In this document: in pieces, positions 1 to 6,225 of the stretch | How the letters are laid out: each line of letters begins with the position of its first letter | Numbering within the stretch: position 1 is the first letter of the stretch | NCBI GenBank assembly: GCA_947455875.1 | Contig: CANGSD010000068.1 | Span: 1-6,734, forward strand | Direction of reading: 5' to 3' | From: Comamonadaceae bacterium | Lineage (GTDB): Bacteria > Pseudomonadota > Gammaproteobacteria > Burkholderiales > Burkholderiaceae | Length of the DNA: 6,734 bases | Translations under genes and position numbers: made by a program | Notes under the pieces: model-generated | Databases searched by the model: none | What the model was told of the DNA's origin: nothing | The model's input: the letters and a program-made list of their open reading frames with translations, nothing else

Positions 1-1165
1 CCTGGACATCGACCCCGTGAGCCGCACCGCCCGCGTGCAATGCGGCGTGCGCAATCTGGCGATCAGCGAGGCCGCCGCGCCCTACGGCCTGTACTACGCG
101 CCCGACCCCTCCAGCCAGATCGCCTGCACCATCGGCGGCAACGTCGCCGAAAACTCCGGCGGTGTGCACTGCTTGAAATACGGCCTGACCCTGCACAACG
201 TGCTGCAGGTGCGCGGCTTCACGGTCGAGGGCGAGCCCCTGACCTTCGGCAGCCAGGCCCTGGACGCGCCAGGCTATGACCTGCTGTCGGTGGTGGTGGG
301 CAGCGAAGGCATGCTGGCCGTCACGCTGGAAGTGACCGTCAAGCTCGTGCCCAAGCCCCAGCTGGCGCGCTGCATCATGGCCAGCTTCGACGATGTGCGC
401 AAAGCGGGCGACGCGGTGGCGGCGGTGATCGCCGCCGGCATCATCCCGGCGGGTCTGGAGATGATGGACAAGCCCATGACCGTCGCCGTCGAAGATTTTG
501 TGCACGCGGGCTATGACCTCAGTGCCGAAGCCATCTTGCTGTGTGAGAGCGACGGCACGCCCGAGGAAGTCGAAGAAGAAATCGGCCGCATGTCCGAGGT
601 GCTGCGCGCCGCCGGCGCCACCGCGATTGCCGTGAGCCGCGACGAGGCCGAGCGCCTGCGTTTCTGGAGCGGGCGCAAGAACGCCTTCTCAGCCTCGGGC
701 CGCATCAGCCCCGACTACATGTGCATGGACTCGACCATCCCGCGCAAGCGCCTGGCCGACATCCTGCAGGCGATCCAGGCGATGGAGAAAAAGTACAACT
801 TGCGCTGCGCCAACGTGTTCCATGCAGGCGACGGCAACCTGCACCCCCTGATCCTGTTTGATGCGAACGATCCCGACCAGCTGCATCGCTGCGAGCTGTT
901 TGGCGCCGACATCCTGGAGACCAGCGTGGCCATGGGCGGCACGGTGACGGGCGAACACGGCGTGGGCGTGGAAAAGCTCAACTCCATGTGCGTGCAGTTC
1001 GCGCCCGAAGAACGCGAGCAGATGTTCGGCGTCAAGCGCGCCTTCGACGCCAAAGGCCTGCTCAATCCGGGTAAGGTGATTCCCACCCTCAATCGCTGCG
1101 CCGAATATGGAAAAATGCTGGTGCGCGCCGGCCAGATCAAGCACCCGGATCTGCCGCGTTTCTGA
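1..1165 (+). CDS. glcD: GlcD-type FAD-linked oxidase, 5'-truncated (glycolate/D-lactate oxidase family)
   Basis: This is the C-terminal part of a flavoprotein of the GlcD / D-lactate dehydrogenase (cytochrome) family, which oxidises 2-hydroxy acids such as glycolate or D-lactate to 2-oxo acids using FAD. The reading frame is open from base 2 and gives 387 residues. The family is usually near 500 residues, so roughly the first 110 lie outside the window, and the GTG at 17 is not a real start. Visible motifs in order are the end of the FAD-binding domain (PDPSSQIACTIGGN then VAENSGG near residues 34-54), GSEGML near 100, KNAFSASGRISPDY near 226, and the C-terminal-domain motifs FHAGDGNLHP (from about 273) and GTVTGEHGVG (from about 313). 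The tail FDAKGLLNPGKV is also typical of the family. glcE and glcF often follow glcD, but here the next gene is sorA, 35 bp away. This may be a stand-alone paralogue, and substrate cannot be read from sequence. Family assignment is strong; the symbol is less certain. Confidence 0.9.
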   Translation, partial: LDIDPVSRTARVQCGVRNLAISEAAAPYGLYYAPDPSSQIACTIGGNVAENSGGVHCLKYGLTLHNVLQVRGFTVEGEPLTFGSQALDAPGYDLLSVVVGSEGMLAVTLEVTVKLVPKPQLARCIMASFDDVRKAGDAVAAVIAAGIIPAGLEMMDKPMTVAVEDFVHAGYDLSAEAILLCESDGTPEEVEEEIGRMSEVLRAAGATAIAVSRDEAERLRFWSGRKNAFSASGRISPDYMCMDSTIPRKRLADILQAIQAMEKKYNLRCANVFHAGDGNLHPLILFDANDPDQLHRCELFGADILETSVAMGGTVTGEHGVGVEKLNSMCVQFAPEEREQMFGVKRAFDAKGLLNPGKVIPTLNRCAEYGKMLVRAGQIKHPDLPRF

Positions 1166-1188
1166 TCAAAACTGAACAACCGATAACC

Positions 1189-1193
1189 AGGAG
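1189..1193 (+). promoter_or_regulatory. Ribosome binding site for the sulfite dehydrogenase gene
   Basis: AGGAG lies seven bases upstream of the ATG at 1201. It is a strong Shine-Dalgarno match and fixes the start of the sorA-like gene. The rest of the 35-bp gap after the glcD-like gene shows no clear terminator or promoter, so read-through from upstream is plausible. Confidence 0.75.
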
Positions 1194-1200
1194 ACCCACG

Positions 1201-2421
1201 ATGAACAAGCCCCCCGCCTCCCTGCCGCGCCGGCAGCTGCTCGCCGGCACCGGTGCCACCGTCACCGCCGCCGCCCTGGCCGGCTGGATGCGCGACGCCG
1301 CGGCCAACACCGCCGCGCCTGCCGCAACCGCGCGTCCGCTGCCCGCCTATGTGAACTGGAAAGATGCGAACAGCCTGATCGTTCACACCAACACGACGAT
1401 CGAGACCCGTCGCAGCGCGTTTGGCACCAGCATCGTCACCCCCGACGCGCAGCTGTACATCCGCAACAACCTGCCGGCGCCCGACGCCTCCATCGTCGCT
1501 GACCGCGATGCCTGGGAAGTCTCGATCGAAGGCGTGCGCAACCCGCGCACCCTGACCGTGCGCGAACTCAAATCCATGGGCCTGGAGACCGTGGCCATGG
1601 TGCTGCAATGCTCGGGCAACGGCCGCGGCTACTTCCCCAGCAAACCCAGTGGCACGCCTTGGCAAGTGGGCGCTGCGGGTTGCGTGCTGTGGAGCGGTGT
1701 GCCGCTGCGTGTGGTCGTAGAGGCCTTGGGCGGCATGACCAGCGGCATGAAGTTCATCACCGGCACCGGCGGCGAAAAATTGCCTGAGGGCCTGGATCCC
1801 AAGAGCGTCATTGTCGAACGATCGGTGCCCGTCGCGGCGATGGCTGACGCCATGCTCGCCTGGGAAATGAACGGCGTGCCGATTTCGCTGGCCCACGGCG
1901 GGCCGCTGCGACTGATCGTCCCCGGCTACACCGGCGTGAACAACGTCAAGTACGTCAAGCGCCTGGCCTTCACCGCCCAGGAAAGCGACGCGCGCATCAT
2001 GTCGCACGGCTACCGCATCTCGCCCCCCGGCGCCAAGGGCGATCCGTCACAGCCGTCGGTGCAGGAGATGACCGTCAAGTCCTGGATCAACGGACCCGGC
2101 ACCGATGGCAAGCCCCTGACCGCGGGCACCGTACAAATCCATGGCGTGGCCTTCGGGGGCATGCACGCAGTCGCCAAGGTCGACGTGTCGGTGGACGGCG
2201 GCAAGACCTGGGTCGCGGCCCGTCTGGTCGGCCCCGACCTCGGCCGCTTTGCCTGGCGCCAGTTCGCGCTGGCCGTGCGCCTGCCGGCCGGCTCGCACAC
2301 GCTGGTCAGTCGCGCCACGGACGCCGCAGGCAATCTGCAACCCGAGCAGCGGATGGAGAACGCAGCGGGCTACAACAACAGCAGCTGGGCCGACCACGCG
2401 GTCAAGGTGGTGGTGGCATGA
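1201..2421 (+). CDS. sorA: SorA-like molybdopterin sulfite dehydrogenase, Tat-exported
   Basis: A 406-residue sulfite oxidase-family enzyme expected to oxidise sulfite to sulfate in the periplasm and pass electrons to a cytochrome c. The N-terminus has a twin-arginine signal (R10-R11-Q-L-L) followed by an Ala-rich segment, with likely cleavage near residue 35. The molybdopterin domain spans about 55-255. It contains the Mo-ligand cysteine C137 in LQCSGNGR, the motif WEMNG at 221-225, HGGPLRLIVPG at 232-242, and Y271, which falls where the catalytic tyrosine of sulfite oxidases sits. The dimerisation domain (Mo-co_dimer type) runs from about 287 to the end, with VSVDGGKTW and AWR at 351-353. 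R88 aligns with the substrate-binding arginine, but the next-but-one residue, usually His, is N90. The start is set by a good ribosome binding site. The stop overlaps the start of a cytochrome c gene, the arrangement known for SorAB. SoxC or a related sulfite oxidase-like enzyme is possible, but no sox genes are visible. Confidence 0.85.
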   Translation: MNKPPASLPRRQLLAGTGATVTAAALAGWMRDAAANTAAPAATARPLPAYVNWKDANSLIVHTNTTIETRRSAFGTSIVTPDAQLYIRNNLPAPDASIVADRDAWEVSIEGVRNPRTLTVRELKSMGLETVAMVLQCSGNGRGYFPSKPSGTPWQVGAAGCVLWSGVPLRVVVEALGGMTSGMKFITGTGGEKLPEGLDPKSVIVERSVPVAAMADAMLAWEMNGVPISLAHGGPLRLIVPGYTGVNNVKYVKRLAFTAQESDARIMSHGYRISPPGAKGDPSQPSVQEMTVKSWINGPGTDGKPLTAGTVQIHGVAFGGMHAVAKVDVSVDGGKTWVAARLVGPDLGRFAWRQFALAVRLPAGSHTLVSRATDAAGNLQPEQRMENAAGYNNSSWADHAVKVVVA

Positions 2422-2750
2422 GGCTTTGGCAGCGACTGCCCCTGCCACTCGTCCTGCTGGCGGCGGCATTGACGGCGCCAACAACCCACGCCGACCCCTT
2501 GGCGCCGGGGCGCCTGCTTTTCAAGCAGTCGAGTGTGCCGGCATGTGCGTTGTGCCATGCGCTGAAAGACGCCGGATCGGAAGGGGCTATCGGCCCCAGC
2601 CTCGACGAGCTCAAGCCGGATGCGGCGCGGGTGGCGAAGGCCTTGCGTAACGGAATCGGTCAAATGCCCGCCTACCGGGACAAGCTGACCGAGCAGCAGA
2701 TCGAGACGCTATCGCGGTACGTGGCGCGAGCCAGCGGCGCGCAGCGCTGA
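2418..2750 (+). CDS. sorB: SorB-like periplasmic monohaem cytochrome c
   Basis: A 110-residue small c-type cytochrome, the probable electron acceptor of the sulfite dehydrogenase encoded just upstream. A Sec signal peptide occupies residues 1-25, with a hydrophobic core around L9-A17 and a likely cleavage after THA. One haem-binding motif, CALCH, lies at 43-47, and the probable distal ligand is M83 in GQMPAY. The remaining helical tail (EQQIETLSRYVARA) is typical of class I cytochromes c. The mature size, about 85 residues, resembles SorB and is smaller than the dihaem SoxD. The ATG overlaps the upstream stop as ATGA, and AAGGTGG at 2404-2410 can serve as its ribosome binding site, so translational coupling is likely. 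The gene ends 10 bp from a convergent gene. Assignment as a cytochrome c is firm; the SorB role is inferred from the pairing. Confidence 0.85.
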   Translation: MRLWQRLPLPLVLLAAALTAPTTHADPLAPGRLLFKQSSVPACALCHALKDAGSEGAIGPSLDELKPDAARVAKALRNGIGQMPAYRDKLTEQQIETLSRYVARASGAQR

Positions 2751-2760
2751 GGCTCGTTCG

Positions 2761-3552
2761 CTAGCCGGCGGATTCGACCTGGTCCAGCGCCAGGCACAGA
2801 TCGGCCCAGGCCTTGGCCTTGTCGGGCAAATTGCGAAGCAGATAGGCCGGGTGGTAGGTCACCACCACCGGCACGCCCGCGTAGTGATGGATCTGCCCTC
2901 GCAGCTTGCCGATCGGCTCGGTGCTCCCCAGGAGCGACTGCACCGCGAAGCGGCCCATGGCCAGAATGATCTTGGGCTGCAGCAAGGCCACCTGGCGCCG
3001 CAAATACGGCTCGCACTGCGCGACTTCGGCGGGCTCGGGGTTGCGGTTGCCGGGCGGGCGGCACTTCAAGACGTTGGCGATGTAGACGTTCTCGTGCCGA
3101 CCCAGGCCGATGGCCCGCAGCATGTTGTCCAGGAGCTGGCCGGCTGGCCCGACGAAGGGCTCGCCTTGCAGGTCCTCCATCTCGCCCGGGGCCTCACCCA
3201 CCACCAGCCAATCGGCTTGCCGATCGCCCACGCCAAACACGGTGTTGCGGCGGCTGTGGCACAAGCCACAGGCCTGGCAGGCAGCCACCGTCTGGGTCAG
3301 GGTGTCCCAGTCCATATCGGCCACGGGGCCGGACAAAGGGGCCAGCACACGCTCGGGAAGGCCTGGGGGAGATGCAGTCGTCACGGAGGCGGGGGCGGCT
3401 GGTGTCGCACGAGGCGCGGGCGCTTGCAGCGCACGCGCGGTCTCGGTCGATGCAACCTCCACGGCAGCCGCCTCGGCGGGCGCCGGATCGAACAGGCGCA
3501 CGCCCATCTCGGCCAGCATGGCACGTTGACGGTCGTCGAGCTGCAAGGTCAT
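2761..3552 (-). CDS. Family 4 (Fe-S) uracil-DNA glycosylase
   Basis: A 263-residue DNA repair enzyme that removes uracil arising from cytosine deamination. The catalytic domain starts near residue 82. Four cysteines fit the [4Fe-4S] pattern: C92 and C95 (CxxC), then C164 and C180 (C-x15-C). Uracil-binding motif 1 is GEAPGEMEDLQGEPFVGPAG at 119-138 and the second motif is HPAYLLR at 234-240. The preceding residues, about 24-66, are an Ala/Pro-rich low-complexity linker after a short conserved-looking N-terminus (MTLQLDDRQRAMLAEMGVRL). Such extensions make it longer than minimal family 4 enzymes of about 200 residues. It is the third gene of the tsaB-rimI operon, 22 bp downstream of rimI, and its stop is 10 bp from the convergent cytochrome gene. 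The ribosome binding site is weak, with GAGG well upstream of the ATG. Many databases call this family a phage SPO1 DNA polymerase-related protein. Confidence 0.9.
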   Translation of the reverse strand: MTLQLDDRQRAMLAEMGVRLFDPAPAEAAAVEVASTETARALQAPAPRATPAAPASVTTASPPGLPERVLAPLSGPVADMDWDTLTQTVAACQACGLCHSRRNTVFGVGDRQADWLVVGEAPGEMEDLQGEPFVGPAGQLLDNMLRAIGLGRHENVYIANVLKCRPPGNRNPEPAEVAQCEPYLRRQVALLQPKIILAMGRFAVQSLLGSTEPIGKLRGQIHHYAGVPVVVTYHPAYLLRNLPDKAKAWADLCLALDQVESAG

Positions 3553-3574
3553 GGCGTGATTGTCGCAGCAGGCC

Positions 3575-4057
3575 TCAGAGAGCCAGGCTCATGACGATGG
3601 CATCTTCGCGCCGGCCATGGGCCGCCGGGTAATAGGCTTTGCGCTGGCCCACGCGGCGATAGCCGTAGTGCGCATACAGGCGCTGCGCGCGCTCGTTGCT
3701 CGCGCGCACCTCCAGCCACAGCCACTGCGCGCCCTGCCCCCGCGACCAGGTGGCCAACGCGTCGAGCATCAGGCGGCCCCAGCCCTGGCCTTGCAGCTCG
3801 GGCGCTACGGTGATGTTCAGAAGGTGCACTTCGTCAACGCCTTTCATGGCGACGAAATAACCCACGAGCGTGTCGCCCGCCACCAGCACCTGGGCCTGGT
3901 AACCGGCGCGCAGCGAATCGCTGAAGTTGCCGCGGGTCCAGGGATGCGGATAGGCCGTGGCCTCGACGGCCATGACGGCATCCAGACGCTCGGGCGTCAT
4001 GGGCGCGAAGCCGGCCTCGGGCAGCGCGTCGTCAGGGGGGCGCAGGATCGCGTTCAT
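3575..4057 (-). CDS. rimI: Ribosomal protein bS18-alanine N-acetyltransferase
   Basis: A 160-residue GNAT-fold acetyltransferase of the RimI type, which transfers acetyl from acetyl-CoA to the N-terminal alanine of ribosomal protein bS18 in the cytoplasm. Visible features are the RimI strand LLNITVAPE at 79-87, the acetyl-CoA pyrophosphate loop Q89-G-Q-G-W-G94, and WLEVRASNERAQRLY at 114-128. E116 and Y128 have the same spacing as the catalytic Glu and Tyr of E. coli RimI. YGYRRVGQRKAYY follows. The start overlaps the tsaB stop (ATGA), and AAGG about nine bases upstream can bind the ribosome. This gives about 20 extra N-terminal residues compared with a start at M20, but the overlap supports the longer form. 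tsaB-rimI linkage is common in bacteria and supports the call. Confidence 0.93.
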   Translation of the reverse strand: MNAILRPPDDALPEAGFAPMTPERLDAVMAVEATAYPHPWTRGNFSDSLRAGYQAQVLVAGDTLVGYFVAMKGVDEVHLLNITVAPELQGQGWGRLMLDALATWSRGQGAQWLWLEVRASNERAQRLYAHYGYRRVGQRKAYYPAAHGRREDAIVMSLAL

Positions 4058-4752
4058 GGCAAGGCCTTGGCAGCGCGCAGGGCTTCGCGTTCGGCGGTGG
4101 TCTGGGCCACCTTGTCACGCACATACAGGGGCAGGGCCTCGTGCGCGGGCACGTCGGCTCCGGCGGCCAGCAAGGCCGGCGTCACACGCAGCATCGCGGT
4201 GGCCGTCGGCAGCGCCTGCACCTGAGGGCCCGTGGGTAAGCGCTCGCCATAAGCAGCGAAGGCGTTGCCTGCGAGCACATAGCCGGCGGTCAGGGTCAGG
4301 GCCTCGGGCTTGCCCAAGGTGATCGGGCCTTCGCGGTGCCACGCCTGGCCGTCGTAGGCGTAGGGAGCGGCGTAGACCTCGTCCATCCGCGCATCGAGCA
4401 CGGCCAGCACGCGGGTCGCGCCGTGTACATGACGGGCCTCTTCGGCCACCGCCATGAGAGTCTCCACCGGCAACACCGAGCGGCCAGCGCCAAAGGCCAG
4501 GCCCTGGGCCACGGCGCAGGCGGTGCGCAGCCCGGTGAAAGAGCCTGGGCCGCTGCCAAACACGATGGCCTTCAGATCGGCCAAGGAGAGGCCCGCGTCG
4601 CGCAGCAGCCCCATCACCACCGGGATCAAGGACGCCGAGGCTTCGCGTCCGCCTTCGCCCTCGTGCACGAACAGGCGCGCGCCTGCCCCCTGCGGACCCG
4701 AGAGGGCCACGGACAGGCGTTCCGTGCTGGTATCAAAGGCGAGGAGGTTCAA
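4054..4752 (-). CDS. tsaB: tRNA t6A modification protein TsaB, TTG start
   Basis: A 232-residue member of the ASKHA-fold TsaB (YeaZ) family. With TsaC, TsaD and TsaE it makes the N6-threonylcarbamoyl group on A37 of ANN-decoding tRNAs in the cytoplasm; TsaB is the scaffold partner of TsaD. The family signature is present: an N-terminal MNLLAFDTSTERLSVAL, with D7-T-S-T matching the usual AIDT-T motif. GSGPGSFTGLRTA follows at 66-78, then LDARMDEVYAA at 119-129, and LYVRDKVAQ near the C-terminus. The frame stays open far upstream, antisense to dacB, so no stop limits it. The TTG at 4750-4752 is chosen because it places the conserved LAFDTST at the N-terminus, while later starts would cut it off. 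No clear Shine-Dalgarno precedes it. It is the first gene of an operon with rimI (4-bp overlap) and the glycosylase. Confidence 0.9.
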   Translation of the reverse strand: MNLLAFDTSTERLSVALSGPQGAGARLFVHEGEGGREASASLIPVVMGLLRDAGLSLADLKAIVFGSGPGSFTGLRTACAVAQGLAFGAGRSVLPVETLMAVAEEARHVHGATRVLAVLDARMDEVYAAPYAYDGQAWHREGPITLGKPEALTLTAGYVLAGNAFAAYGERLPTGPQVQALPTATAMLRVTPALLAAGADVPAHEALPLYVRDKVAQTTAEREALRAAKALP

Positions 4753-4800
4753 GGGCGCTACACAAGGTGAGCCCCGATTATCCGGCCCCCATAATTGGCC
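4753..4800. promoter_or_regulatory. Divergent 48-bp intergenic region between tsaB and dacB
   Basis: This gap must hold the 5' signals of both divergent genes unless promoters lie inside the coding regions. On the - strand GATAAT (4777-4782) is a reasonable -10 for tsaB, giving a leader of about 20 bases. On the + strand CATAAT (4790-4795) resembles a -10 but lies so close to the dacB ATG that the transcript would be almost leaderless. No good -35 box was found at 16-18 bp for either, and no Shine-Dalgarno is seen for either gene. The region is AT-richer than its surroundings. Promoter assignment is tentative. Confidence 0.3.
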
Positions 4801-6198
4801 ATGGTTTTTCTCTTTCGCCTTGCCGCCTGGCTCGCCCTCGGCGGGATCGCCGCCGCCGCATCGGCCCAGCCCCTGCCGCCTGAAATCGAAGCGGCCCTGG
4901 CGCGCGCCAAGCTGCCCCGCGATGCGGTGACCCTGGCCGTCGCCGACGCCGAAGGGCGCCTGCCGCCGCGCCTGTGGCACCGCGCCGATACGCCGGTCAA
5001 TCCGGCCTCGATCGCCAAGCTCGCCACCACCTTCGCCGCCCTCGAACTGCTCGGACCGGCCTGGACCTGGACCACGCCGGTCTACGTCGACGGCCCGGTG
5101 CAAGGCGGCACGCTGCAAGGCAATCTGTATCTCAAGGGCCAGGGCGATCCGCGCTTGGTGATGGAGCGCCTGTGGCTGCTGCTTCGGCGCGTGCAGGGCC
5201 TGGGCATACGGCGCATCGCAGGCGACATCGTGATCGACCGCAGCGCCTTCGAGGTGGCGGCGCAAGACCCGGGGGCCTTTGACGGCGAACCGCTGCGCCC
5301 CTACAACGCAGCCCCCGACGCCTTGCTGGTGAATTACCGGGCGATGGTGTTGCAGTTCACCCCGCAGGGCCCAGTCGCCCTCTTGCAGATCGAGCCGCCC
5401 ATGGCAGGACTGCAGGCACCCACCAGCGTGCCGCTGCAATCGGGCGAATGCAATGACTGGCGCGGTGCGCTGCGCGCGGACTTTCGCGACCCGGCGCGTC
5501 TGCGCTTTGACGGCGCCTTTCCGGCTTCGTGCGGCCCCCGCAGCTGGCCCGTGGCTGCGGCAGATCCTGCCAACCAGGCCGGGCGTGCGATCGCTGGCAT
5601 GTGGCAAGAGATGGGCGGACAGCTGGTGGGCAGCGCGCGCGAAGGCCGTGTGCCCGCCACGCTTAAGCCCGTGGCCGAGAGCGTGTCGCCCACGCTGGCC
5701 GAGGTGGTGCGTGACGTCAACAAGTTCAGCAACAACGTGATGGCGCAGCAGTTGTTTCTCACGCTGAGCCTGCAACAGCGAGGTGTGGGCACGATCGCGG
5801 GCTCGCGCGCCGTGTTGCAGCAGTGGTGGCGCGATCGCTTGCGCAGCGAACCGCCGGTGTTTGACAATGGCTCGGGCCTTTCGCGCGAGGAGCGCGCCAC
5901 CGCCGCCCAGCTCACGCGCCTGCTGCAGCACGCCTGGACCTCACCTCTGATGCCGGAGTTCGTCGCGTCCCTGCCCGTCGCGGGTCTGGACGGCACGGCC
6001 AAGCGCACAGCCGCCCGCATCGCGGGCGTGGCCCATCTCAAGACCGGAAGCCTGCGCGATGTGACGGGCGTGGCTGGCTATGTGCATGCGCCCAGTGGTC
6101 GGCGTTACGCCGTGGTGGCGATTGCCAATCACGCCAACGCGGGTGCGATGCGGGGCGTGATTGACACGCTGGTGGAGTGGACGGCGCGTGAGCCTTGA
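4801..6198 (+). CDS. dacB: D-alanyl-D-alanine carboxypeptidase/endopeptidase (PBP4, peptidase S13)
   Basis: A 465-residue class C low-molecular-mass penicillin-binding protein. It removes the terminal D-Ala from peptidoglycan stem peptides and can cleave D-Ala-meso-DAP cross-links in the periplasm. An N-terminal signal peptide ends with ASA at residues 20-22, so cleavage before Q23 is likely. All three active-site motifs are present: S70-I-A-K73 with the acylated serine, S310-N-N312, and K414-T-G-S417. FDNGSGLSREERATA lies before the last motif. The long gap between the first two motifs is the insert typical of S13 enzymes, and the length matches E. coli DacB (477). The start is taken at the ATG of 4801 rather than the TTG six bases earlier; it gives a good signal peptide, though no Shine-Dalgarno is seen. 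The gene is divergent from tsaB and ends 27 bp before the next gene on the same strand. Confidence 0.93.
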   Translation: MVFLFRLAAWLALGGIAAAASAQPLPPEIEAALARAKLPRDAVTLAVADAEGRLPPRLWHRADTPVNPASIAKLATTFAALELLGPAWTWTTPVYVDGPVQGGTLQGNLYLKGQGDPRLVMERLWLLLRRVQGLGIRRIAGDIVIDRSAFEVAAQDPGAFDGEPLRPYNAAPDALLVNYRAMVLQFTPQGPVALLQIEPPMAGLQAPTSVPLQSGECNDWRGALRADFRDPARLRFDGAFPASCGPRSWPVAAADPANQAGRAIAGMWQEMGGQLVGSAREGRVPATLKPVAESVSPTLAEVVRDVNKFSNNVMAQQLFLTLSLQQRGVGTIAGSRAVLQQWWRDRLRSEPPVFDNGSGLSREERATAAQLTRLLQHAWTSPLMPEFVASLPVAGLDGTAKRTAARIAGVAHLKTGSLRDVTGVAGYVHAPSGRRYAVVAIANHANAGAMRGVIDTLVEWTAREP

Positions 6199-6214
6199 GG
6201 CTGCGTGAGTTCCT

Positions 6215-6219
6215 GAAGG
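6215..6219 (+). promoter_or_regulatory. Possible ribosome binding site for the DUF4062 gene
   Basis: GAAGG lies six bases before the GTG at 6226. It is a partial Shine-Dalgarno match and supports that start. An in-frame TGA at 6214-6216 rules out any start further upstream. Confidence 0.45.
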
Positions 6220-6225
6220 CCCGGC

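Noticed and set aside
17..1165. GTG at 17 as the true start of the GlcD-like protein
   Set aside because: The frame is open and family-like before it (LDIDPVSRTA), and the N-terminal FAD-binding half would be missing. The gene is cut by the window edge.
715..2007. Long - strand open frame antisense to the glcD-like and sorA-like genes
   Set aside because: It spans two real genes and their gap, and its translation is His/Gly/Arg-rich without family motifs. It is a GC-rich shadow frame.
2141..2650. + strand open frame across the sorA/sorB junction in another frame
   Set aside because: It overlaps the dimerisation domain of SorA and the haem region of SorB, both clearly real, and its own translation resembles nothing.
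2751..2766. Possible terminator hairpin GGCT-N8-AGCC between the convergent sorB and glycosylase genes
   Set aside because: The stem is only four base pairs with no T-run on either strand, which is too weak to call a terminator.
2851..3594. + strand open frame antisense to the uracil-DNA glycosylase
   Set aside because: The - strand product has all Fe-S cysteines and uracil-binding motifs. The + strand translation is a Gly/His/Arg-rich shadow.
4060..4069. Perfect palindrome CAAGGCCTTG at the tsaB/rimI overlap
   Set aside because: It lies inside coding sequence, is short, and part of it simply supplies the AAGG ribosome-binding stretch for rimI. There is no second copy or operator context.
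4753..5931. Long open frame on the - strand upstream of and in frame with tsaB, antisense to dacB
   Set aside because: The opposite strand encodes an S13 peptidase with all catalytic motifs. The antisense product is Arg/Gly/His-rich low-complexity sequence with no recognisable domain, as expected from high-GC coding DNA.
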